A stretch of 7,452 bases of DNA from Acidobacteriaceae bacterium (GCA_027311125.1 DAICZO010000348.1:1-7452); one strand, 5' to 3'; counted from the first letter of the stretch, positions 1-6,872 are shown. Translations and numbers: made by a program. Notes: generated from the letters alone by a model not told the origin.

Positions 1-1
1 C

Positions 2-136
2 GACCGCACCATCCCCCGCTTCTCCGACCACAACCCACTTCACCACGACTACATCAGCGTCCTAATGTTCGCTGCCCTCGCCTTCAGCCTCTACTACTTC
101 GCAAGAAAGCCACTGGAAGCGACTAGCGAGAAATAG
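2..136 (+). CDS. C-terminal fragment of an unidentified membrane protein
   Basis: An open frame enters from the left edge and ends at TAG 134-136, giving the last 44 residues of a protein whose start lies outside the window. The fragment begins DRTIPRFSDHNP and then has a hydrophobic stretch from about residue 17 to 34 (YISVLMFAALAFSLYYFA). A basic patch (ARK) and a short polar tail ending in SEK follow. This looks like one final transmembrane helix followed by a short tail that is cytoplasmic by the positive-inside rule. The other two forward frames give Pro/Arg/Leu-rich translations without such organisation, so this frame is preferred. The family cannot be named from 44 residues; a transporter or polytopic enzyme would both fit. 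A hairpin lies 16 bp after the stop and may mark the end of its transcript. Confidence 0.55.
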   Translation, partial: DRTIPRFSDHNPLHHDYISVLMFAALAFSLYYFARKPLEATSEK

Positions 137-149
137 CCCACCAACTCCG

Positions 150-195
150 GGTGCCCCATCTTCGGCGCAGTACTATCGCGCCTAAGGTGGGCATC
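150..195. repeat. Strong imperfect intergenic hairpin, candidate dispersed repeat
   Basis: TGCCC (152-156) pairs with GGGCA (189-193). After a bulged C157, ATCTT (158-162) pairs with AAGGT (184-188), with one T-G wobble. After a C163/T183 mismatch, GGCGC (164-168) pairs with GCGCC (178-182), leaving a 9-base loop (169-177). G150-C195 and a G151-T194 wobble extend the base. About 15-17 pairs in a 46-bp element is far more than chance pairing. It lies just downstream of a stop codon but has no T-run, so it is not a classical intrinsic terminator. The arm resembles GGGTGCCCCAT hairpins that I recall as frequent between genes in Acidobacteria; that resemblance is from memory and untested. Confidence 0.55.
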
Positions 196-250
196 GCGCA
201 CAGCTCGACCGTATCAGGTCCACCGAGCCAAAGACATTGAAGACAACATC

Positions 251-279
251 GTGACAAGTCGACTGCTCGCGGATAGTCT
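251..279 (+). promoter_or_regulatory. Possible sigma70-type promoter of the 160-aa gene
   Basis: GTGACA (251-256, five of six matches to TTGACA) is separated by 17 bp from TAGTCT (274-279, four of six matches to TATAAT). Transcription would begin around 285-287, only a few bases before the ATG at 291, so the message would be nearly leaderless. That agrees with the absence of a convincing Shine-Dalgarno sequence before 291. The matches are modest and such pairs also arise by chance. Confidence 0.3.
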
Positions 280-290
280 ATGCTGCTCCT

Positions 291-773
291 ATGCGTATCG
301 AAGTAGCAGGCACCTCACAGGCAAAGGAACATTACCTTCATCTCTGGGGAATGTACGTTCGTGGCTTTAAACCCTGGCATCACTGCTTCGCCTGTTTTTA
401 CGGCACTCAAGAGAAGGCGATCCATAAGCAGATGGAAGACGGCACATACGATCTTCCTGAGCCAACCCATTATTTCTATCTTTGCGGCGTGGCATCCGGC
501 CCACGCAAGGATCGTTGGAAGAACAATCTTCATCTGGCTGTTCGACCCCAAAAAGGAAGCATCGCCACGGTTCACTCCGTCTACGGGCCAGTGTTTACCA
601 TTCATGATGCGGAAGAGATTGAGATCCAGGGGCCGATCACCACTTTGCCCCATCTCTCGACGCTTTACACTACCTGCAAGAACTTCCGTTTTGCAGCACA
701 ACAGTTTCCGGCCTCCAAATACGGACCCGACGCTGACCGTGAGGTCATGCGTACCCCTCTGGATGGAAATTAG
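291..773 (+). CDS. Hypothetical 160-aa soluble protein, His- and aromatic-rich
   Basis: I do not recognise the family. The 160-residue product has no signal peptide and no hydrophobic segment long enough to span a membrane, so it is probably cytoplasmic. It has ten His, four Cys and many aromatic residues. A WHHCFAC cluster near residues 29-35 could bind metal, but the remaining Cys and His are too scattered to define a site. The middle (about residues 60-115) alternates hydrophobic and polar residues in a way that suggests beta strands. The frame is preferred over an overlapping + strand frame (361-783) and an antisense frame (315-701) because its composition is more protein-like. In the first 30 codons, by hand count, 16 end in A or T, against about 6 of 30 in a sample of the efflux permease, which hints at acquisition or low expression. 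It converges on the lactamase gene. Confidence 0.6.
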   Translation: MRIEVAGTSQAKEHYLHLWGMYVRGFKPWHHCFACFYGTQEKAIHKQMEDGTYDLPEPTHYFYLCGVASGPRKDRWKNNLHLAVRPQKGSIATVHSVYGPVFTIHDAEEIEIQGPITTLPHLSTLYTTCKNFRFAAQQFPASKYGPDADREVMRTPLDGN

Positions 774-814
774 ACTCCACTAGTTCGCCAAGACTGCAAC
801 ACTGCCACCCAACC

Positions 815-856
815 AGTAGCGAGCTGCTTCGCCTCTCTGCAAAGCGATCCGCTACT
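815..856. repeat. Inverted repeat between convergent genes
   Basis: AGTAGCG (815-821) is perfectly complementary to CGCTACT (850-856). Inside it, GCTT (826-829) can pair with AAGC (842-845), closing a 12-base loop. The 3' arm covers the stop codon of the lactamase gene on the - strand. The position between two converging genes suits a shared terminator. However, the only T-run is TTT after the right arm on the + strand and none follows the left arm on the - strand, so termination is uncertain. Confidence 0.25.
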
Positions 857-1745
857 TTCCCCCAGCCTCCTGCCGCTTCAGCTCCTTCTCGAACGCCGCC
901 TGCCGTTCGGTCACCGCAGCCTGATATCCGGCTGGATCGACGAAGACATTTGGCCCACCGGGCTTCATCGCCGCGTACTTGGCGAGCATCCCAAAGTAGC
1001 CGCCATGCGCGCCTAGGAACAAGTCGCAGGGCAGCCCATGCAGCACCTGAAAAGTCGTCTCGTAGTCCTTTGCGATGTCGGGGTAGGAGGCAGGGCGGCC
1101 CGGCAGGTCCACCAGTCGGAACCCCGGATTCACGTTCCAACTACCGACGATCACCGCGTTATAGGTCTTACCCTTGTCCGTCACCTTGATCGTCCAGGTC
1201 GTGCAGCCCTTGGTATGCCCGGCCGTCTTGTGCGCCACCAGCACCGCGTCACCCAGCCTTACCTCGTCGCCGTCGTGGAGCACGCGATCCACCTTTGCCG
1301 TCGGATAGCGAAAACGCTTGCCATAGAAGAAATCCGCCTTGCCCCCGCTCTCAACCACGGGAACGTCGGCATCCGTCACCATGTACTTTGCACCGGTCAG
1401 CGCCTTGATCTTCGCGCTGCCTGCATCGTGGTCCCAGTGTGCATGGCTGATCAGCAGAATCTTCACGTCACTGAACTTGAAGCCCAGGCTCTCGATGCTC
1501 CGCCGGATCAGCGGCACAGAGCTCTCCAGACTGCTGTTGATCAGGATGTCGCCCTGCGGTGTCGTCACCAGGTAGGACGCCAGGTCCTTGCTGCCCACAT
1601 AGTACAGGTTGTCCGCAATCCGAAACGCAGGAAACGGCTCCGTCCACTCCGGATTTTCCTGCGAGAACTTGTCCGCAGCCGCGCCCCGGACTGCCACCAT
1701 CACCATCACCGCCAAGACTGCACCTGCCAGCCGAATCATCCGCAT
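852..1745 (-). CDS. Subclass B3-type metallo-beta-lactamase, exported
   Basis: Predicted zinc-dependent hydrolase that would open the beta-lactam ring in the periplasm. Residue numbers count from the upstream ATG at 1751, which gives 299 aa. Residues 1-26 form a signal peptide: basic start, hydrophobic AVLAVMVMVAV core, and probable cleavage after GAAA before DKF. The lactamase fold follows. Zinc ligands are visible as H103-A-H105-W-D107-H108 (the HxHxDH motif), H179 in TAGHTKGCT and H249 in LGAHGGYF. S204, before VNPGFRL, probably takes the place of the B1/B2 zinc-ligand Cys, as is typical of B3. ESGGKADF and NPGFRL are B3-like segments, and the length is normal for B3. The start at 1745 is preferred because an AGGGGG Shine-Dalgarno sits 6 bases upstream of it; the ATG at 1751 directly abuts that G-run. 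The family also includes enzymes with weak lactamase activity or other hydrolytic roles, so resistance is inferred. Confidence 0.85.
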   Translation of the reverse strand: MRMIRLAGAVLAVMVMVAVRGAAADKFSQENPEWTEPFPAFRIADNLYYVGSKDLASYLVTTPQGDILINSSLESSVPLIRRSIESLGFKFSDVKILLISHAHWDHDAGSAKIKALTGAKYMVTDADVPVVESGGKADFFYGKRFRYPTAKVDRVLHDGDEVRLGDAVLVAHKTAGHTKGCTTWTIKVTDKGKTYNAVIVGSWNVNPGFRLVDLPGRPASYPDIAKDYETTFQVLHGLPCDLFLGAHGGYFGMLAKYAAMKPGGPNVFVDPAGYQAAVTERQAAFEKELKRQEAGGK

Positions 1746-1797
1746 CGTCATCCCCCTATTGCCTCACTTTATCCGACCATCGCGCTGGCAACGTCCA
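1746..1797 (-). promoter_or_regulatory. Leader of the lactamase gene: strong SD and weak promoter match
   Basis: Read on the - strand, AGGGGG (1757-1752) lies 6 bases before the ATG at 1745 and decides that start over the ATG at 1751. Further upstream, TGGACG (1797-1792) and GATAAA (1773-1768) are separated by 18 bp, each matching four of six bases of the sigma70 consensus. Transcription would start about 15 bases before the start codon. The Shine-Dalgarno is convincing; the promoter is only a weak candidate. No clear operator or convincing opposite-facing promoter for the glucosidase is visible in the divergent spacer. Confidence 0.3.
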
Positions 1798-1825
1798 CTT
1801 CCTCTCCGGTAGCATCCAATCTGTA

Positions 1826-3505
1826 ATGGAAAATTCCGTGACCCCCACACCGCGCCTCTGGTGGCAGGATGGCAGCATCTACCAGATCTATCCGCGCTCG
1901 TTTCAGGATTCCAACGGCGACGGCATCGGCGACCTTGCCGGCATCCTCTCGCGGCTGGACTACCTGGTGGAACTGGGCGTCGACGCGCTATGGATCTCCC
2001 CCTTTTACCCCTCGCCCATGGCCGACTTCGGCTACGACGTATCCGACTACTGCAACGTCGACCCCGTCTTCGGCACGCTGGCCGACTTTGACCGCCTGAT
2101 CGCCGCCGTCCATGCCCGCGGGCTGAAACTGATTCTCGACTTTGTCCCCAACCACAGCTCCGACCAGCATCCCTGGTTTCTTGCCAGCCGCAGCGCGCGC
2201 ACCAGCCCCCAGCGCGACTGGTACCTATGGCGCGACCCAGCCCCCGGCGACGGTCCCCCTGAAAGCCGCCCGCCCAATAACTGGATGTCCAACTTTGGCG
2301 GGTCCTCGTGGACCTACGACCAGCGAACCGGACAGTTCTACTACCACTCGTTCCTTCCGCAGCAGCCAGACCTGAACTGGCGCAATCCCGAGGTTCGGGC
2401 GGCCATGTACGACGCGATGCGCTTCTGGATGGAGCGTGGCCCCAACGGCCACGGCGTCGACGGCTTCCGCATGGACGTGCTGTGGCTGCTCATCAAGGAC
2501 GACCAGTTCCGCGACAATCCGCCCAATCCGGAGTGGACGCCAGGCGCGGCCAGCTTCTGGAGCGTACTGCCCACCTACACCGCGGACCGGCCTGAGACTC
2601 ACGGAATCGTCGCCGAGATGCACGACGTCATGTCGGCCTATCCGCAACGCGTGCTGATCGGTGAGATCTATCTGCCGCTTCGCGACCTCGTGGCGTACTA
2701 CGGCTTCGATCCCAACGCCGCCAGCAGCGGACAGCCCATCCTGCGTGGTGCGGACATGCCCTTCAACTTTCACCTCATCCAAACCGACTGGAACGCCGAG
2801 CACATCGCCCAACTGATCCGCGAGTACGAGAAAGAGCTGCCGCCGGGAGCCTGGCCCAACTGGGTGCTGGGCAACCACGACCAGACTCGTCTCGCGACCC
2901 GAGTCGGACTCGGACAGGTGCGCACCGCCGCCATGCTGCTGCTGACCCTGCGCGGTACCCCCACCCTGTACAACGGCGACGAACTCGCCATGACCAACGG
3001 ACGCATTCCGCCAAATCGCATCCAGGACCCCGCCGAGCGCAATCACCCCGGCATGGGGCTGGGACGCGACCCGGAACGCACCCCCATGCTCTGGAACGCC
3101 ACCTCCAGCAGTGCTGGCTTTACTACCGGTGAACCCTGGCTGCCCATCAACGACAACTTCGCTGAGATCAACGTGGAAGCCCAGTCCGCCGCGCCCCGCT
3201 CCGTACTGTGGCTCTATCGCAAGCTGCTGACACTGCGCCGCAAGTATCCGGCTCTGCACCGTGGCAGCATCGATCAGGTCAACGCACACAACGGAGTCCT
3301 CAGCTTTCAGCGGTACGCCGAAGACCCGCAAAGCTACCAGCCTCAGCGCCTGCAGATCTTCCTCAACCTGACCGACGATCTCCAGACCGTTACGTGCGAG
3401 GCCGGGCACATTCTGCTCACCACCATCCTCGACGGCGATGGCGCCCCGGTAGAGGGCAACCTGCTGCTTGAGGCCGGCGAAGGCATGATCATCCTGTTGA
3501 GCTAG
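1826..3505 (+). CDS. GH13 alpha-glucosidase / oligo-1,6-glucosidase-like enzyme
   Basis: Retaining glycoside hydrolase, 559 aa, without a signal peptide, so cytoplasmic. It should release glucose from the non-reducing ends of short alpha-glucosides. GH13 regions appear in order: metal-binding loop DSNGDGIGD (28-36), region I DFVPNH (105-110), region V QPDLN (180-184), region II GFRMD with nucleophile D217, region III IGEI with acid/base E280, and region IV GNHD with transition-state stabiliser D352. QPDLN marks the oligo-1,6-glucosidase group of GH13. V218 after the nucleophile is the residue found in enzymes accepting alpha-1,6 bonds; strict alpha-1,4 enzymes tend to have Thr or Ala there. 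A beta-sandwich domain C follows from about residue 480. The start at 1826 is chosen because homology begins at LWWQDGSIYQIYPRSF; the frame is open further upstream but there it lies antisense to the lactamase gene. No good Shine-Dalgarno precedes this ATG. Exact substrate is unproven. Confidence 0.88.
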   Translation: MENSVTPTPRLWWQDGSIYQIYPRSFQDSNGDGIGDLAGILSRLDYLVELGVDALWISPFYPSPMADFGYDVSDYCNVDPVFGTLADFDRLIAAVHARGLKLILDFVPNHSSDQHPWFLASRSARTSPQRDWYLWRDPAPGDGPPESRPPNNWMSNFGGSSWTYDQRTGQFYYHSFLPQQPDLNWRNPEVRAAMYDAMRFWMERGPNGHGVDGFRMDVLWLLIKDDQFRDNPPNPEWTPGAASFWSVLPTYTADRPETHGIVAEMHDVMSAYPQRVLIGEIYLPLRDLVAYYGFDPNAASSGQPILRGADMPFNFHLIQTDWNAEHIAQLIREYEKELPPGAWPNWVLGNHDQTRLATRVGLGQVRTAAMLLLTLRGTPTLYNGDELAMTNGRIPPNRIQDPAERNHPGMGLGRDPERTPMLWNATSSSAGFTTGEPWLPINDNFAEINVEAQSAAPRSVLWLYRKLLTLRRKYPALHRGSIDQVNAHNGVLSFQRYAEDPQSYQPQRLQIFLNLTDDLQTVTCEAGHILLTTILDGDGAPVEGNLLLEAGEGMIILLS

Positions 3506-3582
3506 CTCACCTTACACGCCAGCAAGGGTGATACCGAACCTTATCAGCAACACGCAGGGCACATTCGAAGCCCCAAAATTGG

Positions 3583-3610
3583 TTGAACCTGTCTATGCTA
3601 GAGATATAGT
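3583..3610 (+). promoter_or_regulatory. Probable sigma70-type promoter of the efflux operon
   Basis: TTGAAC (3583-3588) and TATAGT (3605-3610, five of six matches to TATAAT) are separated by 16 bp, in an AT-richer island within GC-rich DNA and 42 bp before the permease start. It is the best promoter-like pair in the window. It would drive the permease and adaptor genes together. Confidence 0.45.
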
Positions 3611-3626
3611 TTGATCTCTCTATCAA
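3600..3626. promoter_or_regulatory. Overlapping inverted repeats, possible operator of the efflux operon
   Basis: AGAGAT (3600-3605) and ATCTCT (3614-3619) are perfect inverted repeats separated by 8 bp and flank the predicted -10 element. A second pair, TTGAT (3611-3615) and ATCAA (3622-3626), separated by 6 bp, overlaps the first. RND pumps are commonly repressed by TetR- or MarR-type proteins binding such symmetric sites at the promoter, so an operator is plausible. No regulator gene is seen nearby. Short repeats of this length can occur by chance. Confidence 0.3.
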
Positions 3627-3651
3627 GTCTCCTTCAAGGCGAATACCCACC

Positions 3652-6600
3652 ATGTGGATCGTAAAAATAGCCCTGACGCGGCCCTATACCTTCATCGTGC
3701 TTGCGATCCTCATCCTGATCGCCGCGCCGGTGGTGATTCTCGGTACGCCGACGGATATCTTTCCGAATATCAATATTCCGGTGATCTCTATCGCCTGGAG
3801 CTATACCGGACTGAATCCAGAGGAGTTGGAAGGCCGCCTGACCACGCCGTACGAGAAGGTGCTGACCACCCTGGTCGACAACATCCAGCACATCGAATCG
3901 ACCACCGTCTCCGGCCAGGTCATCGTCAAAGTCTACCTGCAGCCCGGAGCCAGCCTGGACACCGCCAATGCGCAGGTCTCCAGCGCCTCGCAGTTCATCC
4001 TGCACTCGCTGCCACCCGGCATTCTGCCCCCGCAGATCATCAACTTCAGCGCCTCCAGCGTGCCCATCTTGCAGCTTGGCTTATCCGGCAAAGGACTCTC
4101 CGAGCAGCAACTGAACGACCTCGGCCTCAACTTTCTTCGGCCGCAACTGGTCACCGTCCCGGGCGCGGTCGTGCCCAACGTCTACGGCGGCAAGCAGCGC
4201 TCCATCATGCTCAATCTCGACCCCGGCCATCTCCAGGCCAAGGGCATGTCACCGATTGATGTTCTCAACGCGATGGCGCGACAAAACGTCGTCCAGCCCG
4301 GCGGCACCGCCAAGATCGGCCAGGACGAGTACGACATCCACATCAACTCCTCGCCCATCACGCTGGAGGGCATCAGTAACATCCCCATTCGGCAGGTCAA
4401 TGGATCCATGGTTTATGTGCGGGATGTCGCCACCGTCAGCGACGGCAGCATTCCGCAGACCAACATCGTCCGTCAGGATGGCCATCGCGGCGTACTGGTC
4501 ACGGTGTTGAAGTCCGGCAATGCATCGACGCTCAGCGTCGTGGGTGGCATCCGCGCCCTGCTGCCCCGCATCGCCACTATCCTGCCGCCGGAGTTGCAGA
4601 TCAAGCTGATCGGCGACCAGTCCATCTTCGTGCGTGGCTCGGTCACCGGTGTCATCCGTGAGGCCGTGATCGCCGCAGTGCTCACCGGCCTGATGATCCT
4701 GCTCTTCCTGGGCAGTTGGCGCAGCACCATCATTATTGCGGTCTCCATCCCGCTCTCTATCCTCTCCTCCATCATCGTGCTGGGGCTGCTGGGGCAGACC
4801 ATCAACATCATGACGCTGGGTGGACTGGCGCTGGCCGTCGGCATTCTGGTAGACGACGCCACCGTCACCATCGAAAACATTGAGCGCTACCTGGAAGAAG
4901 GCAACGGCCTGCACGACTCCATTCTCGATGGCGCCGCGCAGATCGCCGTTCCTGCCTTGGTCTCCACCCTCTGCATCTGCATCGTGTTCCTGCCGATGTT
5001 CTTTCTCAGCGGCGTCTCGCGCTATCTGTTCGTCCCCCTGGCGGAGGCGGTGGTCTTCGCGATGCTCGCCTCCTACATCCTGTCGCGAACCCTTGTCCCT
5101 ACGCTCGCGATGTACCTGCTCAAGGCGCACGACCAACATACCGTGCCGTCCAACAATGTGTTCTCCCGCTTCCAGCGCGGCTTCGAGCGCCTGTTCGAAC
5201 GGGTTCGCGTCGCGTATCAGGATCTGCTCAGCCGACTGATCGAAGCGCGCACCATCTTTATTCCCATCTTTCTCCTGGCCTGTCTCGCAGCGTTTGCGCT
5301 CCTGCCATTCCTTGGTCAAAACTTCTTTCCCAGCACCGACAACGGAGCCTTCATCCTGCACGTCCGCGCCAAGAGCGGTACCCGCATCGAAGAGACGGCG
5401 CGCCTCTGCGATTTGGTGGAGCAGAACATACGCCAGGTCGTGCCTCCATCGCAGGTGGACAACATCCTCGACAACATCGGGCTACCGTACAGCACGCTCA
5501 ACTTTCAGCACGCCACCTCGGGTCTGATTGGTGCCGCCGATGCCGATATTCTCGTCTCCCTCAAAGAAGACCATCAGCCCACCGAAGACTTCGTCGAGAA
5601 GCTGCGCACCTCCCTGCCGCGCAGCTTCCCCGGTGTAACTTTCTACTTTCTGCCTTCGGATATCGTCACGCAGATTCTCAACTTCGGTCTGCCTGCCCCC
5701 ATCGACGTTCAGTTTGAAGGCTCCGACATCGCATCCAACCGCAAGGTCGCCAACAAGGTGCTCGCCGACCTGCGTCAGGTACCCGGCCTAGTCGACCTCC
5801 GCATCCAGCAACCGGACGACTACCCGGTGCTCAACGTCGACGTCGATCGCACCAAGGCCCAGCAGGGCGGATACACCATCCGCGACGTCGGCGGCAGCCT
5901 GCTGAACATCCTCAGCGGCAGCACCCAGTTGACGCCCATGTTCTTCCTCAACTTCAAGAACGGCATCAACTACCCCATGGTCGCGCAGGCGCCGCAGTAC
6001 CAGATTCAGTCGCTCAGCGACCTGCAGAACATCCCCATCACTGCCTCCACCGCCACCCAGCCGGAGATCCTCGCCGACGTGGCCAACATCTCCCGCAGCA
6101 CCGAGATGCAGGTGATCAACCACTACAACATTCGCCGCACCCTCGACATCTACGGCAACGTGCAGGGACGAGACCTCGGCAGCGTCAGCCGCGACATAGA
6201 CCGCATCGTCAATGCCAACCGCAAGTCTCTGCCACGCGGCAGCTTCGTGCGGGTACGCGGCCAGATTGAGACCATGCGCAGCTCCTACTTCGGCCTGCTC
6301 GCCGGTCTTGGCTTCGCCATCGTGCTGGTCTACCTGCTGATCGTGGTCAACTTCCAGTCCTGGCTCGATCCCTTCATCATCATCACCGCGCTGCCAGCCG
6401 CCCTCGCCGGCATCGTGCTGATGCTCTTTGCCACGCACACCACGCTCAGCGTTCCTGCCCTGATGGGTGCGATCATGTGCATGGGCGTCGCCACCGCCAA
6501 TAGCATCCTGGTAGTCTCCTTCGCCAAAGACCGGCTGGAGCACCATGGCGATGCCGTAATGGCCGCACTGGAGGCTGGTGCCACACGCTTCCGCCCCGTC

Positions 6601-6831
6601 GCCATGACCGCCCTCGCGATGATCATTGGCATGATTCCCATGGCCCTCGGCGCCGGAGAAGGCGGCGAACAGAACGCGCCCCTGGGCCGCGCCGTCATCG
6701 GCGGACTGTTGCTCGCCACCATGGCCACACTGGTCTTCGTACCCGCCGTCTTCAGCCTGTTGCATGGCCGCAGGAACAACTCCGTAACCAGTCCCACGGA
6801 CTCCGACCAGCACCACGTCGCAGGAGTCTGA
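3652..6831 (+). CDS. RND-family multidrug efflux permease (AcrB-like, HAE type)
   Basis: Inner-membrane, proton-driven pump subunit of a tripartite exporter, 1059 aa, the usual length for the family. TM1 is residues 9-31, followed by the first porter/docking loop (about 32-333). TM2-TM6 span about 334-485, TM7 about 533-553, the second periplasmic loop about 554-876, and TM8-TM12 about 877-1037. The TM4 motif LVDDATVTIEN carries the proton-relay pair D401-D402 (AcrB D407/D408), which indicates the HAE class rather than a heavy-metal exporter. TM11 keeps R979 and T986, matching AcrB R971 and T978. TM10 reads VATANSILVVSFAKD, with Ala where AcrB has Lys940. The start is supported by AAGG at 3636-3639, 12 bases upstream, and by the classic MWIVKIALTRP N-terminus. 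The adaptor gene follows after 52 bp. Substrates cannot be read from the sequence. Confidence 0.93.
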   Translation: MWIVKIALTRPYTFIVLAILILIAAPVVILGTPTDIFPNINIPVISIAWSYTGLNPEELEGRLTTPYEKVLTTLVDNIQHIESTTVSGQVIVKVYLQPGASLDTANAQVSSASQFILHSLPPGILPPQIINFSASSVPILQLGLSGKGLSEQQLNDLGLNFLRPQLVTVPGAVVPNVYGGKQRSIMLNLDPGHLQAKGMSPIDVLNAMARQNVVQPGGTAKIGQDEYDIHINSSPITLEGISNIPIRQVNGSMVYVRDVATVSDGSIPQTNIVRQDGHRGVLVTVLKSGNASTLSVVGGIRALLPRIATILPPELQIKLIGDQSIFVRGSVTGVIREAVIAAVLTGLMILLFLGSWRSTIIIAVSIPLSILSSIIVLGLLGQTINIMTLGGLALAVGILVDDATVTIENIERYLEEGNGLHDSILDGAAQIAVPALVSTLCICIVFLPMFFLSGVSRYLFVPLAEAVVFAMLASYILSRTLVPTLAMYLLKAHDQHTVPSNNVFSRFQRGFERLFERVRVAYQDLLSRLIEARTIFIPIFLLACLAAFALLPFLGQNFFPSTDNGAFILHVRAKSGTRIEETARLCDLVEQNIRQVVPPSQVDNILDNIGLPYSTLNFQHATSGLIGAADADILVSLKEDHQPTEDFVEKLRTSLPRSFPGVTFYFLPSDIVTQILNFGLPAPIDVQFEGSDIASNRKVANKVLADLRQVPGLVDLRIQQPDDYPVLNVDVDRTKAQQGGYTIRDVGGSLLNILSGSTQLTPMFFLNFKNGINYPMVAQAPQYQIQSLSDLQNIPITASTATQPEILADVANISRSTEMQVINHYNIRRTLDIYGNVQGRDLGSVSRDIDRIVNANRKSLPRGSFVRVRGQIETMRSSYFGLLAGLGFAIVLVYLLIVVNFQSWLDPFIIITALPAALAGIVLMLFATHTTLSVPALMGAIMCMGVATANSILVVSFAKDRLEHHGDAVMAALEAGATRFRPVAMTALAMIIGMIPMALGAGEGGEQNAPLGRAVIGGLLLATMATLVFVPAVFSLLHGRRNNSVTSPTDSDQHHVAGV

Positions 6832-6872
6832 AACGCTCGCAAGCTGCAGCCGTTTTGACGCAGAATAAGTTC

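Noticed and set aside
361..783. Alternative + strand frame overlapping the 160-aa gene
   Set aside because: Its composition is Arg/Ser/Pro-rich and irregular. The frame from 291 has a better protein-like pattern. The antisense frame 315-701 was set aside for the same reason.
1559..1825. In-frame N-terminal extension of the glucosidase
   Set aside because: This stretch is Pro/Ser-rich low-complexity translation antisense to the start of the lactamase gene. GH13 homology begins only after the ATG at 1826.
1038..1826. + strand frame with a run of histidines
   Set aside because: It is antisense to the lactamase. The His run is only the reverse reading of the ATGGTG repeats of its signal peptide.
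2225..3409. Long open frame on the - strand inside the glucosidase gene
   Set aside because: It is a high-GC antisense shadow. The + strand frame carries all GH13 motifs, whereas this one is Gly/Val/Ala-rich with no recognisable domain.
3508..3530. Possible terminator after the glucosidase
   Set aside because: Only 6 pairs with a bulge (CACCTT against AAGGGTG), a 10-base loop and no T-run. Too weak to call.
4249..5361. Long open frame on the - strand inside the RND permease gene
   Set aside because: Its translation is dominated by Asp, Gly, Arg and Gln, typical of the reverse complement of a GC-rich membrane-protein gene. It has no motif.
5788..6816. Second long - strand frame inside the RND permease gene
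   Set aside because: It has the same shadow composition (Gly/His/Asp-rich) and lies opposite well-conserved TM8-TM12 coding sequence.
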